This document shows positions 28,001-40,700 of a stretch of DNA of 64,000 nt, piece after piece. The stretch comes from Karalla daura (Eukaryota; Chordata; Actinopteri; Chaetodontiformes; Leiognathidae): NCBI GenBank assembly GCA_029224185.1, contig CM055200.1, positions 12,887,670 through 12,951,669 on the forward strand. Direction: 5' to 3'. The position numbers and the translations under genes were made by a program. The notes under the pieces were generated by a model, which ran no database searches, had not been told where the DNA came from, and saw nothing but the letters and a program-made list of their open reading frames with translations. Position 1 is the stretch's first letter, and every line of letters starts with the position of its first letter.

Positions 28001-31000
28001 AGCTGGACACATAGCTTTAAAAGCTCTATTATAGCCATTGTGGAGCCTCAAATGTCATCAAAATGTCTGAGGATTAATGAGTAATCGGCACATTAGCAAA
28101 TCACCTGCACCGAGTCTATTTTTACCTGCAACATCATGGATTTATTCCCTAACTTGTTGAACTGCAGTTTACGTTTGCATGATTATGTTACAGGATGTGT
28201 TTTACAAGTAAATACAGCTCATAAAAGATGGATTTGTCTAAATTTAGCCAAATGAGATACAAATGAGATATGAGTACGATCCTAACAAGCAGACCCGCAG
28301 GCAAGTTGGAACATTACTGTCTTCCAATTGAATCAGCGGCGGTAATGACGCAGAGGAACCTAGATCCTCTTGTAACTTCATACGGCATCATCACTGCATT
28401 CAGATCTCTCTCTTGCATTGTGTTGCTCAAATCCCATAAGGCTCTTGTGTTCCATTCAGTTACATGAGACCGAGCACGGCCACAATGCATTTATCCTTGA
28501 CAGATAGATGCTCCCTCGGCAGAGGATTCAATACCGGCAGCAGTCGTCAGAGTGAAGTTTGATGGGCCTTTAAATACTCTGGTGGAGCCACGCAAATGTT
28601 AGGGGGACATAAGATATAGGGCACATACTCAGTGGAATATAGGCCAGAGGAGAGGCAGGGAAAGTGAGCAGGATACTTTACAAGCTAAATTAAACAGACA
28701 ACTGTTACAGGCACGGCTTAAACCGCCTGTTTTAGCTCCTCCTCGGAGACCGGGACGCACATGCAGAGCTACACAATACCACTCATGACCACAAATGGAG
28801 TTGGCGTGATTTCAAGGCTCACGTGCGCTGTGCTGCGACGGGACAGCTGGAGCAAAAACACGTACGGGACAAAGGATAAATTGCTAAAGATGTAAACAGA
28901 CTGTGAGATGCGATCAGGGGGGGAAAAGAGGTCCAGAACATCGATCAAAGGCCTACTTCAAACGTGTTTACAAGCACGAAAAGATAAATCACAGATAAGT
29001 ACACAGTAAAAGCCAGTCCAGGAGCAAATGGCACATGAATAATGAGAGCTTTACAGTTTAGAATGAGACATTTGTCACGTCGAGATGTTGACACCACACC
29101 TGTTGACTTCCTGTTTTCCTGTGTGAACACTGCTGACTTTCTCTCAACATACACACACACAGATGAGCACGACTTCTGGGCAAAGATCTGCATGTTAGCA
29201 GTGTCAATGTGAGCATTTGAATACAGTGATTTCTGCACCAACTATAACAGCTGCTCCTGGTTTTTAGTAGTGTGTCTGCATGTAAAGCATCATGTACCTG
29301 TCCCATATCATATCATGGCACGACTCATTTTTTGACAATTTTCTGTTCCCTAAAACCAAGTATAATTGCGGAGTTATGGAGTTAAAACATGAATGTTGTG
29401 CAAAGCCCTCAAACTATTTCACTACAAGTGTTGCGGTGGGATGAATAAGACAACGCCACACCGCAGATGTATAACGTGCCAGGCGGGCGAAATAACTTAA
29501 TAGGACATATCAAAAAGAAGAATTTCTCCTTGAAGTCAGTGGTTAAGTGACTCACTGCCAGCTCACGCACAGCACCTCTGTTCATCTGGGCGCTAATCAC
29601 TCATCAGTCATCACTGCTAGGAACTGCTTTCCCTTCCTAAAAGCGAGGTACAACTGAACTAAAAGCCCGCACTGAGTTTATTTAGCTAAAAATAACCAAA
29701 CAAAGAACATCTGGAGGGCTGGTATGCTGTTGATCCCTGCCAATGAAAACATATTTAAAGTGATCAACATGAAAGTCTTACATAATTTCAGAAGGAGTTA
29801 CCCTTGGAAAAAGGCAAAAGATTCAACTGTTCACTCCCGTACTATGTGCTCTCTGACTTCCATGCCCTCATGTTCTCTACAGTACATGATTTACCGAGTG
29901 TCTGCTACAGCTTTTTAACTTCATTTCACATGGCCAGAATTGAGCGTGTCGGTTCCAGCCCCGTATGTGGACGTACATTATGGAGAATAAACACAACTTT
30001 AACGGCACCTAATTACCTTGAGCCATTCTGCAGCCATCAGAGGTCCTCTAAAAGTGTTTTTGTCATTTAGAAAGTCAACAAACGGGGTCGGCAGATGGTC
30101 AGAGGAGTTACAAACGTGAGAGGGGCTCAGAATAGCTCCCGGCCTCCTTTCGCTGGCCCTCATGCATCACGGCTTGAGCAATCAACCCTGACGTGAGGGT
30201 TTTCCATCAGCAGCGCCAGCACGCAGCTCCAGCCGACACAACAGCGGCCCAGCGCCCTGCTGTGACGTTAGACCCCGGCTGTGTTTTTTCGCCGTGTGTT
30301 TCAGCGGAGGGATGGGTGGGGTGGGGGGCGCGCGATCGCTTCAGGATGCAGCAGGGCAAAAGCAGCTGGTTTCCATTAGCATACCTCTTCTCGGGAAAGG
30401 GAGGATTGGCGCATGTGGGCAGACATATGAGGAAGATAAATGACGCGATTGGTCAAGCAGGCTAGACCCTCTCCAAGAGCGGAGCCCTATCACCTCTGAT
30501 TACGGTGATTCTCCTGTTCTCCTCTGAAGTTTAGATGGAAACACACGTGAGGAGACACTAAGGACAGTGATCGAGCTGGGTAATAATCTTTACCGCCTTT
30601 AGCTTTCATGCCCGTCTCAGGTCTGTGTACAGTTTGCTGGGGATGTAATTTCAGCTCTACACCTTTACTGCCCCGTGTGGCTTTTCAGATGTTGGTAACT
30701 CCACTGAAGCAGGTGGAATATGTGACAAAACATAAGAAAAAATAGCCGAGCTGCAGCCACCTCCGTCACGCCTCAGTCGGGCAAAACCGACGGATGAAGC
30801 TGACCTAACTCCCTCCTGGCTCCGGCCTCGCAGACATAAGTGCGGTACCATCTTCTCATCTTACTCTCGGCGCAACGGCAAAAGTGTGTATTTACCAGAA
30901 CATTTTCCCTCGAAAGAAAAAAAAAAAACATCAAAGTTTTTTCTTTCCTTCAACATTAGTACCTTAAGTAACTGAAAAGAATATGTCTCAGTCCCAGGGT

Positions 31001-34000
31001 TACATCCCCGCCTGTTGGAAGGCACTTAGAGAAGAAGTGTGTTTATCCCACAGCTCGAGAGATGCTGTGGCAGCCATGAGTGATAATTCACATGCCCACC
31101 CACAAACTTAGAGTTGTTTGATTCAAAGACTGAAATGTCAGGGGCGCTCTTTTACATGACGCCCCTTCCCTTTAATGTTCTGTCTGTTGGAACTGAGATG
31201 AAGAGAAGTGAAGATTACACGCGTAATGCTATTCAATCCAGGTTTACTGCAAAACCCGGGGAAAACACAAAGCAGAGTCCGCTGGTAACTGTGATGTCTG
31301 CGTCGTGATGAATAAAGGAGCTCATGGCCGAAACTGCCCCGAGTGATCCACGCTCATTATAGTCCGAATGGCTGAGGGAAGGAGACGCAGGGGTGTAAAT
31401 GACAGCCTCCCTCAGTCAGCGGCTCTGCCTCCCACGGTGAAAGCGCCTGGAGAGGACACTTAAGAATGCCAGTGAAATTTACAGGCCTGCGCCTGGCCCC
31501 CGTATTAGGAGGAGGTGAAACATGGATGGTGCCCTCAGGACCAGGACCCTCACCGAGGCTGCACGGCTAAATCACGCAGCGGCACAAAAGAGCGACTATG
31601 CCACGACAAAGGAGACTCTGTTTCCTGTTCCTGTCACTTTCTGCAGACGCACACTGGAGCAGCGTGGTTCCATGAACCATCAAGCGCCCGACCGTTACCT
31701 TTAACCCGGGCCCAGCGGGGCGCCTCAGAGAGCGTCCCAGCAGATGCCTGCTGGTCCGCCGCCTCCGGCTACGACAGCCTTCAGCCTTCCACCACTGTAC
31801 GGAGGCCCTTTACTTTATTTTGACATCTACATTTTCCCCCTCCGTCTAAACATTTTTGCTGGACTTTGATACCCCAAGCAAAAACTACAAAAGTAGATAA
31901 GAAAAAAAAAGAAACAGAAGAAAATAGCTCATATCACACGTCAACAATGTTGGGGGAGTGTACCCGGGGTCATGGGAGAGATCAGCTGAGGACACGAGCA
32001 GCACAAGGCAACTCAAACAGGGCAAGCGCCAGAGCGGGAGAGCCCGACCTTACCTTGACGAAGGCGGTGTAACGCTGGCACAGGTCCCTGTTGATGTCCA
32101 GGCTGAGCTGCTGGCTCGTCTGGCTGATCTGAGATCCGCCCTGGGTGAAGTAAACACGCGACGGCTGGCTCTTCTGTCGCTTGTCCGCATCGGCCGTCAA
32201 GTTGTAGAGCAACTCTGGGAGGGAGACAGAAATAGTGTTTTCACATGACGCATAAAAAAACAGTTAGGGAGGGTGCACTGAGCGACTAGACGAAGTATGC
32301 AGGGTCTGGCGTTGGGCTAATTGTCGGGAAAACATGGGGTAAATAAACAACCATCGATTGCAGTAAAACAAATGCGGGACTTAGGCAAAATGGAAACATG
32401 TTTGACACTGCTGGGTCAGATCATCTGATACTGCTTTAACTTTACAAGAGCTCTTTGTTCTGTGTTCTGTACTGACAACTGGGCTAATGTCAGTACAGAT
32501 CTAAAGGCCCAGTGCATACAGTTTAGCAAGGATGGAATAATAAATTAATTGGCGTGTTCTCATCAGTGTATAAGTACAAAAGATTAGGAAATGTCTATTT
32601 GTTACTAACAAAGGAAGTCCTCAATCATTGAGACCACTGTCACTGGCTATAGAGAATCAACACAAGCTCTCCAACATGTTTAGAAGAGGATGGTGTTGTC
32701 TGGAGTGTTCAGCCTCCTTACATTTCTACTGAAACATACCCACAGGTTAACAGGGTGATGGATGCATCTTCCATTTATGACACTGCAAAGAAGTTAAAGG
32801 AGGAAGACCTAGATACTTGGGGTGTAACAGCATCTAGATTTTTCTGTATGGAATATTGGGTACAGTAAAGAGGCATACCATATGGTATATATTATGATGT
32901 CTGTGGCTTGAATGAGCCTCTGCAACTGGCCACTGGAAAGGTGTCTATCTATTTGCTTACAGTGAATGAAACGCTTACAGATTGCTTACAGATGGAATTG
33001 GCTGTTAGATGCAACAAGCACATGATCATTAGATAATGTAGCGATCAATAGTTACAGTGTAATGAGAGGGACCTTTTTTTTGGGGCCGATATTTTACATA
33101 GCTTGAGGTAAGTGCAGCAAGACGGAACAAAAAGAGGAAATTAATTTTCCAGCTGGTGGGGCACAGCTAGTATTATGTGAAAGAAAACATTTCAATTACA
33201 GCATTCCTGTTTGTTCCACCCCTGGCTGCAGTGACGCTGAGACGCGGAGCGAGTCCAAATGGTTGTTCTATTAAGAAATCGTAAGCACGGAGCCCAGCAT
33301 TACCAACATTTCCGAGAAGTCCATACACGGGCCTCTGGCCATTTAAAAAGCATCCCTCTGAATGAATCAGCCTCAGTCTGTAGTAATTGCTTCAAGAGCG
33401 TGTCGCACTGGTAAAACAGTGGGAAGGGTGGCAAACACACCCCAGTTGGACCAAAGCCGAACTGTTCGCTCCCCTCCAACAGAGGGAACGCCATGAGCTC
33501 ACTCCAGAGGAGGCAAAAGAAGGTTTCATTATGGGAGTCACCAAACACATGGTGTTGCACTTTCCATGGTGCACGCCAGACGGCTAAACAGAGAGGCTTT
33601 ATTCCGGCGAGCCAGGACACAGTCATTATGTAACGACAGGGCTCCTGCTCCCCTGGGGGGCCGCCGCGGGCGACCACACCCAAACACAGGAACAGGACTG
33701 CCCCTCGACGCTCTGCAGGCACCGCACCCCGGGGCCTGTTAGCGGAGGCTGAGGGGTAAAGAGACAGCCAAACGCTCCCAGCCACAGGCCAACATCTAAC
33801 CGCACGGTCCGTGGCCAGGCGCGGAGAGAATTGCTCAGCATGATCGTGTTTACAAATTCTTCCTGGTTTGAATGACTGAGAGTTCAAGGAGTATGAAATT
33901 CACTTCCTCTGAGCACAAAACGACCATGATGTATTGCATCGGCAGGACTTTGACAGGGATACTGATCAACACCAGCGACACGTACTCGCTAAGATTTACA

Positions 34001-34690
34001 GCTTTTTAGATTCTCTTTCAAGAAAGTCACAGCAGCTGGATATGAGTCAACGAGGAGTACAGCTCACTGCAAAACCAAAACTTGCTGTCCTTGCATTTCT
34101 CATAGGACTTGCCATAGTGGAATAGGAAGAATAGTGGAAGTATGTTGTTCTTTTAACTTTGGAGCAAGTACCTTAATGGTGTCTGCCGAAGCTTATCCCA
34201 ATATACACACAGTAGAACGAAGTCAGAGAAGACACTACTGGATCTAGTCACTCTCTTCTTCTTTAAGTGTCAATACTAAGTTAATTTAATGGCCTCCTGG
34301 CTCTGGCTCCATCCTTATCACAGCACAAAGCTATACAGAACTACTCCATTGTCTCTTCTCTGCTTGTGGACATGTGCTCTGGGTGTGCCAGGTGAGAGTG
34401 TCAGGGTCTACAGAGCTGCCCCGACACCTCCACATCTCTACTCTGATGCTCACCTATCTGCCCCGGCAGCTCTCTTCCCCGGAAGCGCATGCAGACGGTG
34501 ACGCTGAAGCAGTTTAGGTTCTGGTGGCCCTCGTGGCACTGTGGCACCGAGATGTTGATGGAGGCGGGCAAGAAGATGGAGACGTCCACTGTAATCACAG
34601 GCCGGGTCCTGCAACCACACCAACACCAACACAGGAACACAGTGTGGGAGAGACGTGGCATTAACACAGCTCCAAAGTAGTTAGAGGAAA

Positions 34691-34729
<39 letters not shown>

Positions 34730-37700
34730 TAGATTGATGAGGTCGCTCACCTCAGAAGCACCACACTGTCCGCCATGAAAGCCCCAATGGTGACATCTGC
34801 AACAAAAACATAACGTTGGTAAAGTGAAACAGGAGATATAACTTTACACCTGCGAGCCCAGAACAATGCACAGAGATCTCTCACTGTCATGCTGGCTAAG
34901 TCTGAATGTTGGCTGAGGAATGCAGTAAACAAGATGCCTCTTATCACGAGTACTTGCACTGCTGTTGCAACAGAATGAGAGTCAAAAAAAAAAAACACAC
35001 CAGGGTGCAGAAAAAAAAAGTTTAATACTCTCATCTTTTCCCATACGATGTTTTCGTCATGGGTAAAGTCTTCACCTGGACTGCCGTGCTCTTACCTGCG
35101 TATCCGTTGCCGTCCATGTCCACACTGCCAGAGATCGACTGGCCAAACATCTGCAGACCAGGGTTTACACTGCGCCCAGACAGTTTCTGCAACAGATCAT
35201 ACCAGGCTTCAAATAACACATGTGAGCCAGCACGGAAAAAAAGAAACGAGCACGCCGTACGATTTGTTTTTGCTCTAGGTTTGTTTTTCATAAAGGAACC
35301 GTCTTTGTTTTCACAGTCTTAAGGCAAATAACACATTTGCTAGCTTAGCATTAAGTCTGCAAACAGTTAGCCCCCCAAACTTCATGTTATATCTTGTTTG
35401 TTTAATCAGTCCACAAATGTAGAAAAAAACAACCCCCCCCCCCAAAAAAAACATGTTACTCAGTTCACAGCGACGAGACAAGTCACTACTCTAAGTTTGC
35501 CGAGAAAATCCATTTTATTTCACATTTAAGTGTTTGAATGGATTAAACAAATGGGTTGAATTGTGTTAATTACTAAACTTAAGAGTTCCTGCTTTTTCAC
35601 TTCTGGACAGGAGCTCGCTGTGTCTCCCTGTCCTTAATTCTGAGTTACTCGCCTCCAGGTTAAAGGTCTGTACAGACATGAGAACAGGGCGGATCTCTTC
35701 GGTCTATTTCCCACATCAAACAATTTATTCAATATACTGCAAAGTAGATTTAGCAGAGGAAGCTCTGCTTTATCCGCTGTGAAAACCCTTCTTTGAGTAA
35801 TCACATGTGGTGATGTGAAACAGCTTCGCAAACAAATAGAAAAAGCGGTCACTCCCATTACGCCGTCTGCGGCTACACTTTTAATAACACTTGTATTATT
35901 ATCTAATTATATGAAGGCTGCTGCTAAAGGACAAACATGTTAGTTGTGATGATGGCTGACTGCACTGCAGAAATGAGAGTAAAAAGAAAAAAAAGAAAAG
36001 AAAAGAAAAGAAACTGAGAGCAGCAGTGGTCTTCTGTTAAGACCCGGGGCTGTGGCTTTACTACACTGACTCAGCTACCTCAACAGCAACTGCAACAACA
36101 CAGGATTTTAATCATAACCCAGCAGGACATCGGGGCTCTCACCATGGAGTACTTGCTGATGATTCCCGTGGCATCTCCGTGATAGATGTACACGGCTCCT
36201 GCGTAGTCGTCCTCTTTAGGCGCTCCTATGGCCACATCTGAGCCAACGGGACAGAAATGGCGTTGTTTGGAAAAGTCAACATGGAAATGAATGAGTTCAT
36301 GAGTGGCTGTCGGAGAACGTGCACAAAAGCTTTCATTAACCTGTTTACTTTGAGCTGGCCAGCGCCTGGAAAACGAGCTGCTACAGTAAGGCTCTTAATA
36401 GACAATTAAGCGTTGTTAGTGGCCATAAAACCTGCGCGACCTCTGAGCGAGTGGAAACAAGACTATAAAGTGCTGGCGAGAACACTGAAACAACGTCCCC
36501 TTATCCCACTTCCACAGCCAGTCCGTATATAAACTTTCTTTTTATAAACCAAAACACGAGGTGCAGCGCACAAAGCAGAGACGGCAGAAGAATGGCGTTT
36601 TATTTCTGCGAACCCTACACAGTAAATAACTCATTATGTCAACGTAGAACGGGACAAACTGTCGGTGAAACCGAGCATGTGTTCTGATCCCTACAGTTGT
36701 TGTGTTAAATGAACTTGTGGCAGTTTAGCTGTACATAATTCATGCACGTCTGGCTTTTTGGACATTGTGTGGACGTCGAGTTATAAGACGAGTGATACTT
36801 CCTGCTATTTTTTTCTTCCAGCACACACACACTTGAACGCAGCGTGCCAGGCTGTAAGCCTCACGGCGTATCACCCGGCTTCATCTCAGATGAAGCCGGG
36901 CAGAAGCTTCCAGCCTGAAGACGAGCCCTCAGAGCCAGGCCACGCGAGTGCCAGGAAAACAGACAGACGTGTGTGTGTGTGTGTTTGTGTCTGCAGACGA
37001 GGGCGAGAGAGGGCAGAGTTTTCGACAGATCCCCCCCCTCACCGCACAGTAATTGAAACGAAATGTCCGCGAAAATGAGAGCTTTTGTCACACCTACTGA
37101 GCATCTGAAGCAGCCTGAATTCACTCAGACAGGAAGAATATAAACTGACACGTTATTAGTTTCTAGATGACAGAGGGGAAATGGTTTTGTGGCACGACTG
37201 CGGGACACTGTCACTAATGGCATACTTAATAGTGCTGTGAAGTGGATGCCATTGTCTGGATTATAGATTCACTGACCACTGGAAGGACATTACAAACACA
37301 TTATAAAGCATGATAAAAAAAAGGCCCCATCCACATCCATCTGAATTACAGCCTCTTGCTTGAACAATCACAACCCAGACTTGCTGGATCTTTTCCTTTG
37401 GCCTTTAGATAAAACAAGTTTGTGGTTTGTTTTGGTTTGTGTTGGAGGAGCTGATACATTAAGATGATTTTGTTTTTGTAAAACCTCTGCTGCGTGGTCA
37501 GTGTTATATCACAGTGAAATAAATTAAAACCAGAGGCCTCCTGCGAGGCAGGAAGTCGTCACTCCTCCAACTTGCAGCGCTTGCACAACGTGGCTGTGAA
37601 AATGCCCGCTTTGTTTTCGACGGACTAAAACATGTTAAGCCATCAGAACGGCCCTTGAAGTCAATTTTAGCTTTTGACAGCTTAAAGCCAATCAGCCAAT

Positions 37701-40700
37701 CAGCATCTGCTTGTGACTGAGCGCGACCGAGATGAGAACGGGCGAAGAAATTCGGAGAGGGGTGTCGGGAATGAGCGCGGTCACGTGGGAGGAACTACAG
37801 CAAATTAGATTCCGCGTCAAAAAACAGTAAAACATGTGAAAGTCGTAAGTCACCACTAACATTGATTACTTTTGTTCATGAAGTCAACAATCTGTCATGA
37901 AGGGGGGGGGCAGCCCCACAATGACTGTGTTGTGTGCCGCAGTGTGTGTGTGTGTGTGTGTGTGTGTATGGGGCATTACCCACTACATAAAATTTTATTT
38001 TATCAGATTCATCAGTACGGTGCCTCACATCAGAGTGTGTGATGTGTGTGTGTATGTGTGTGTGTGTGTGTGTGTCAGATCAGTCGTCCGTCCGCCTGCA
38101 GCATTACTGCGCATGGCGTGACATGAACATAATAGCCGTGCTCCATGCAGGCTGCCGCTCAGGCTGAGGAGGCCACCCTGCAGCAGGCAGCCCAGTAGAC
38201 AGGCAGAATGACAGGCCGGGACGCATTAAACATGATGTTTAACATCATGTCTAATTATTGGGACAAGCAGGACGGGACTCAGGTGAGTATTTTGCAGGAC
38301 GTCTGGTCACCCCATCAGGACGCCTCCATAATGCGCACACTTGCGAGTATTTGCTTTGAAAGAGTGATTTTCCTTCCTGACTCCATCCCTCAGTTTACAT
38401 AACCGACTCACTGTTTCAGACTCAAAGAGGTGAGAAGTGCCAAAACGTTGCGCAAAGACAAAGAAGGACAGGAGTTGAACGGAAAGCACGATGAAAAAAA
38501 AAGTTGGGTCAAACAAAGTTGCCATCTCTCATGTGCGATGTCATTAATCATCTCACAACCTCTGAGATTAATGTTGTGACCTGGTGAAGGAATAGCAGCC
38601 CACACGTTGGAACCTCTCACTCAAAGTATTTAGATTTCTCTGTCTTCCCACTGGCAAAACACAGAATGCTTAAACAAAAGCCAAGACTTGAAAGTCTCTT
38701 TTTAAACATAAAAACACATGAAATACTCATTATAATACATAAGTGATTTTTTTTTTTTTTTAGAATAAAATAATAACTCAACTTTTCAGTCAGACCAAAA
38801 GGCCCTAAGTGTGCAGAGAATAATGTGGAGAACATCTAAGGTTTAAACTCTTAAACATCTGCTGCCGAATGGAGACCTTGATGAAAACTGACCTTGATAT
38901 CCATCATCATCTATGTCTCCGATGGCGGTGATGCACTCTCCAAAGTGTGCGTTGAAAGCGTTGTCGCCGCTCAACGTGGCTTGCTCCTCCATCACACCCT
39001 GACAGCAACAACAACAACAACAACAACAACAGGACAGATAGGAGTTCACACACTGAGCTGGGCCAGCACCGCAGCCACTTGGCCTCCACCCAAACCATTT
39101 AGCAGCCGAGGAGACGGTCAGCTTCCTCGCAAAATAACTCATCAATATAAAATGTACAAACAGAGGCTCTAGTCTTGGTTGGTTACATAATCCCACGGCC
39201 GAATCACATAGAGCTCCACTGTTTTAGTCCGCCTGTCGGGATAACAAACATGGGTAGAGAGAAACCAAATCCAGGCAGAGCTTCAAATCAAGACTGCAGA
39301 CAACGGCACGGCAGGTAGAGACAGGGACATGCGTGAAGCTCAGAGAGAGTGAAATTGCACGTCTGTGAAAATAAACCTGCGAGATAGAGTATCCCGTCAA
39401 ATAAATCTGCCATTTGAGGTATTGCCTTCCCCTCTGACCCACGCAACCCACTCACATTGCCCTTGCTGAGGTACACAGACACTTGGCCCTCGTCCCGGAG
39501 CTGGCTGTGCATGGGTGCCCCCACCAGCAGGTCCGACAGGCCGTCCTGGTTCAGATCAACTGCACACAATGAGGAGCCAAAGTAAGAGCCCATCTGGAAC
39601 CAAGCCGAGCCACAGAGCAATGGGTCAGATCACAGACACTGTTTCTTCACTTCATAAGATTGACATGCGGTTCACACTCCCGACAGGGTTTATTTCCACG
39701 CTGATATTAAAGTCATATTTACACAACTTATGTCTCAAGGCTTCCTCGACTTTCTTTTATTTACTATGAATGGAAAGCATTAGCTACCTCGCTGGCTTTG
39801 GTTTCTGGCGACTACGTTCTTTCTTTAAATCGCTGGCTAAACAACAGGCGCAGACGTAAACAGTGCAGGTCTAACGACAAAGCAATTAGAGTAGCGAGTC
39901 TGCAACGCATCACGAGAATAAATAACACGACCCCTGAAGGGGATTGGGTATAAAACAATACATATTGTTGTGCCATTCCTGATGGGAAAGCGCAGAAAAA
40001 TTATAGCCTCAAAGCAAAAACAAAAAAAAACACAGTCTGCGTAATGATTAGGAGGCCGCGGTGGAGCTCATACCATTTTCCCTGAGGCTTGAAAACTCTT
40101 CACCAGAGACGTGCCATCGATCTTGAAAATGTAAACCTGTGCGGCAGAAAAACAAATCACTGCAGCATGCAACACAAGGCGGACATCAGCTTCAAAGGGC
40201 GGAAGGCAAGACGCAGTTCCTACCTTCCCACTGCCGCTGTGCTGAGGCGCCCCGGCGGCCACGTCGATCACATTCGGAGAGGAGAAGTGTCCGGCGGTCA
40301 CAGCGTAACCTGGGGAGGCAGACACACTCCGCTCACAGCTTCTGACTTCTACTGCGCCTCACAATCTCAACCTCAGTGCGAGCCATCCTTAAAGAGTTAA
40401 AGAGTCTTACCGAGGTAGCTGTATCTATGGGAGTCCACGTTCTCCTTGTTGGGGCTGTAGAAGGAGTCGGAGGTCAGGTTGTACACCTTGATCGTCCCGG
40501 TCCAGTAGTACGACCCCGGCGCCCCCATCACCACGAGCTCCTGGAAATGAAATGAAAGAATTCAACCACTGTCCCTCACCTCTGGCGCGCTCTGGGGTGG
40601 AAAGGGAGGAAAAAAAAAAAAGAAAAGAAAAAAAGGAAAAGAAAGCACTGCTAGCGGAACGTCTGGTAAACCAATGGCCACAGACTGGTTTGTGCTATCT

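Larger units (their letters stand above)
36238..38892 (-). other. itga9: itga9 intron 10
   Basis: 2655 nt with several GT repeats (about 36969-36991, 37942-37967, 38043-38075) and two short perfect inverted repeats (36874-36900 and 38230-38250). Confidence 0.75.

Noticed and set aside
33300..33887. 195-codon minus-strand open frame in itga9 intron 14
   Set aside because: No recognisable domain, no matching phase with exons 14 and 15, which already join correctly.
38907..39098. Poly-Leu and poly-Cys reading frames near itga9 exon 10
   Set aside because: They are translations of the (TTG)n microsatellite through the acceptor; the exon starts after it.
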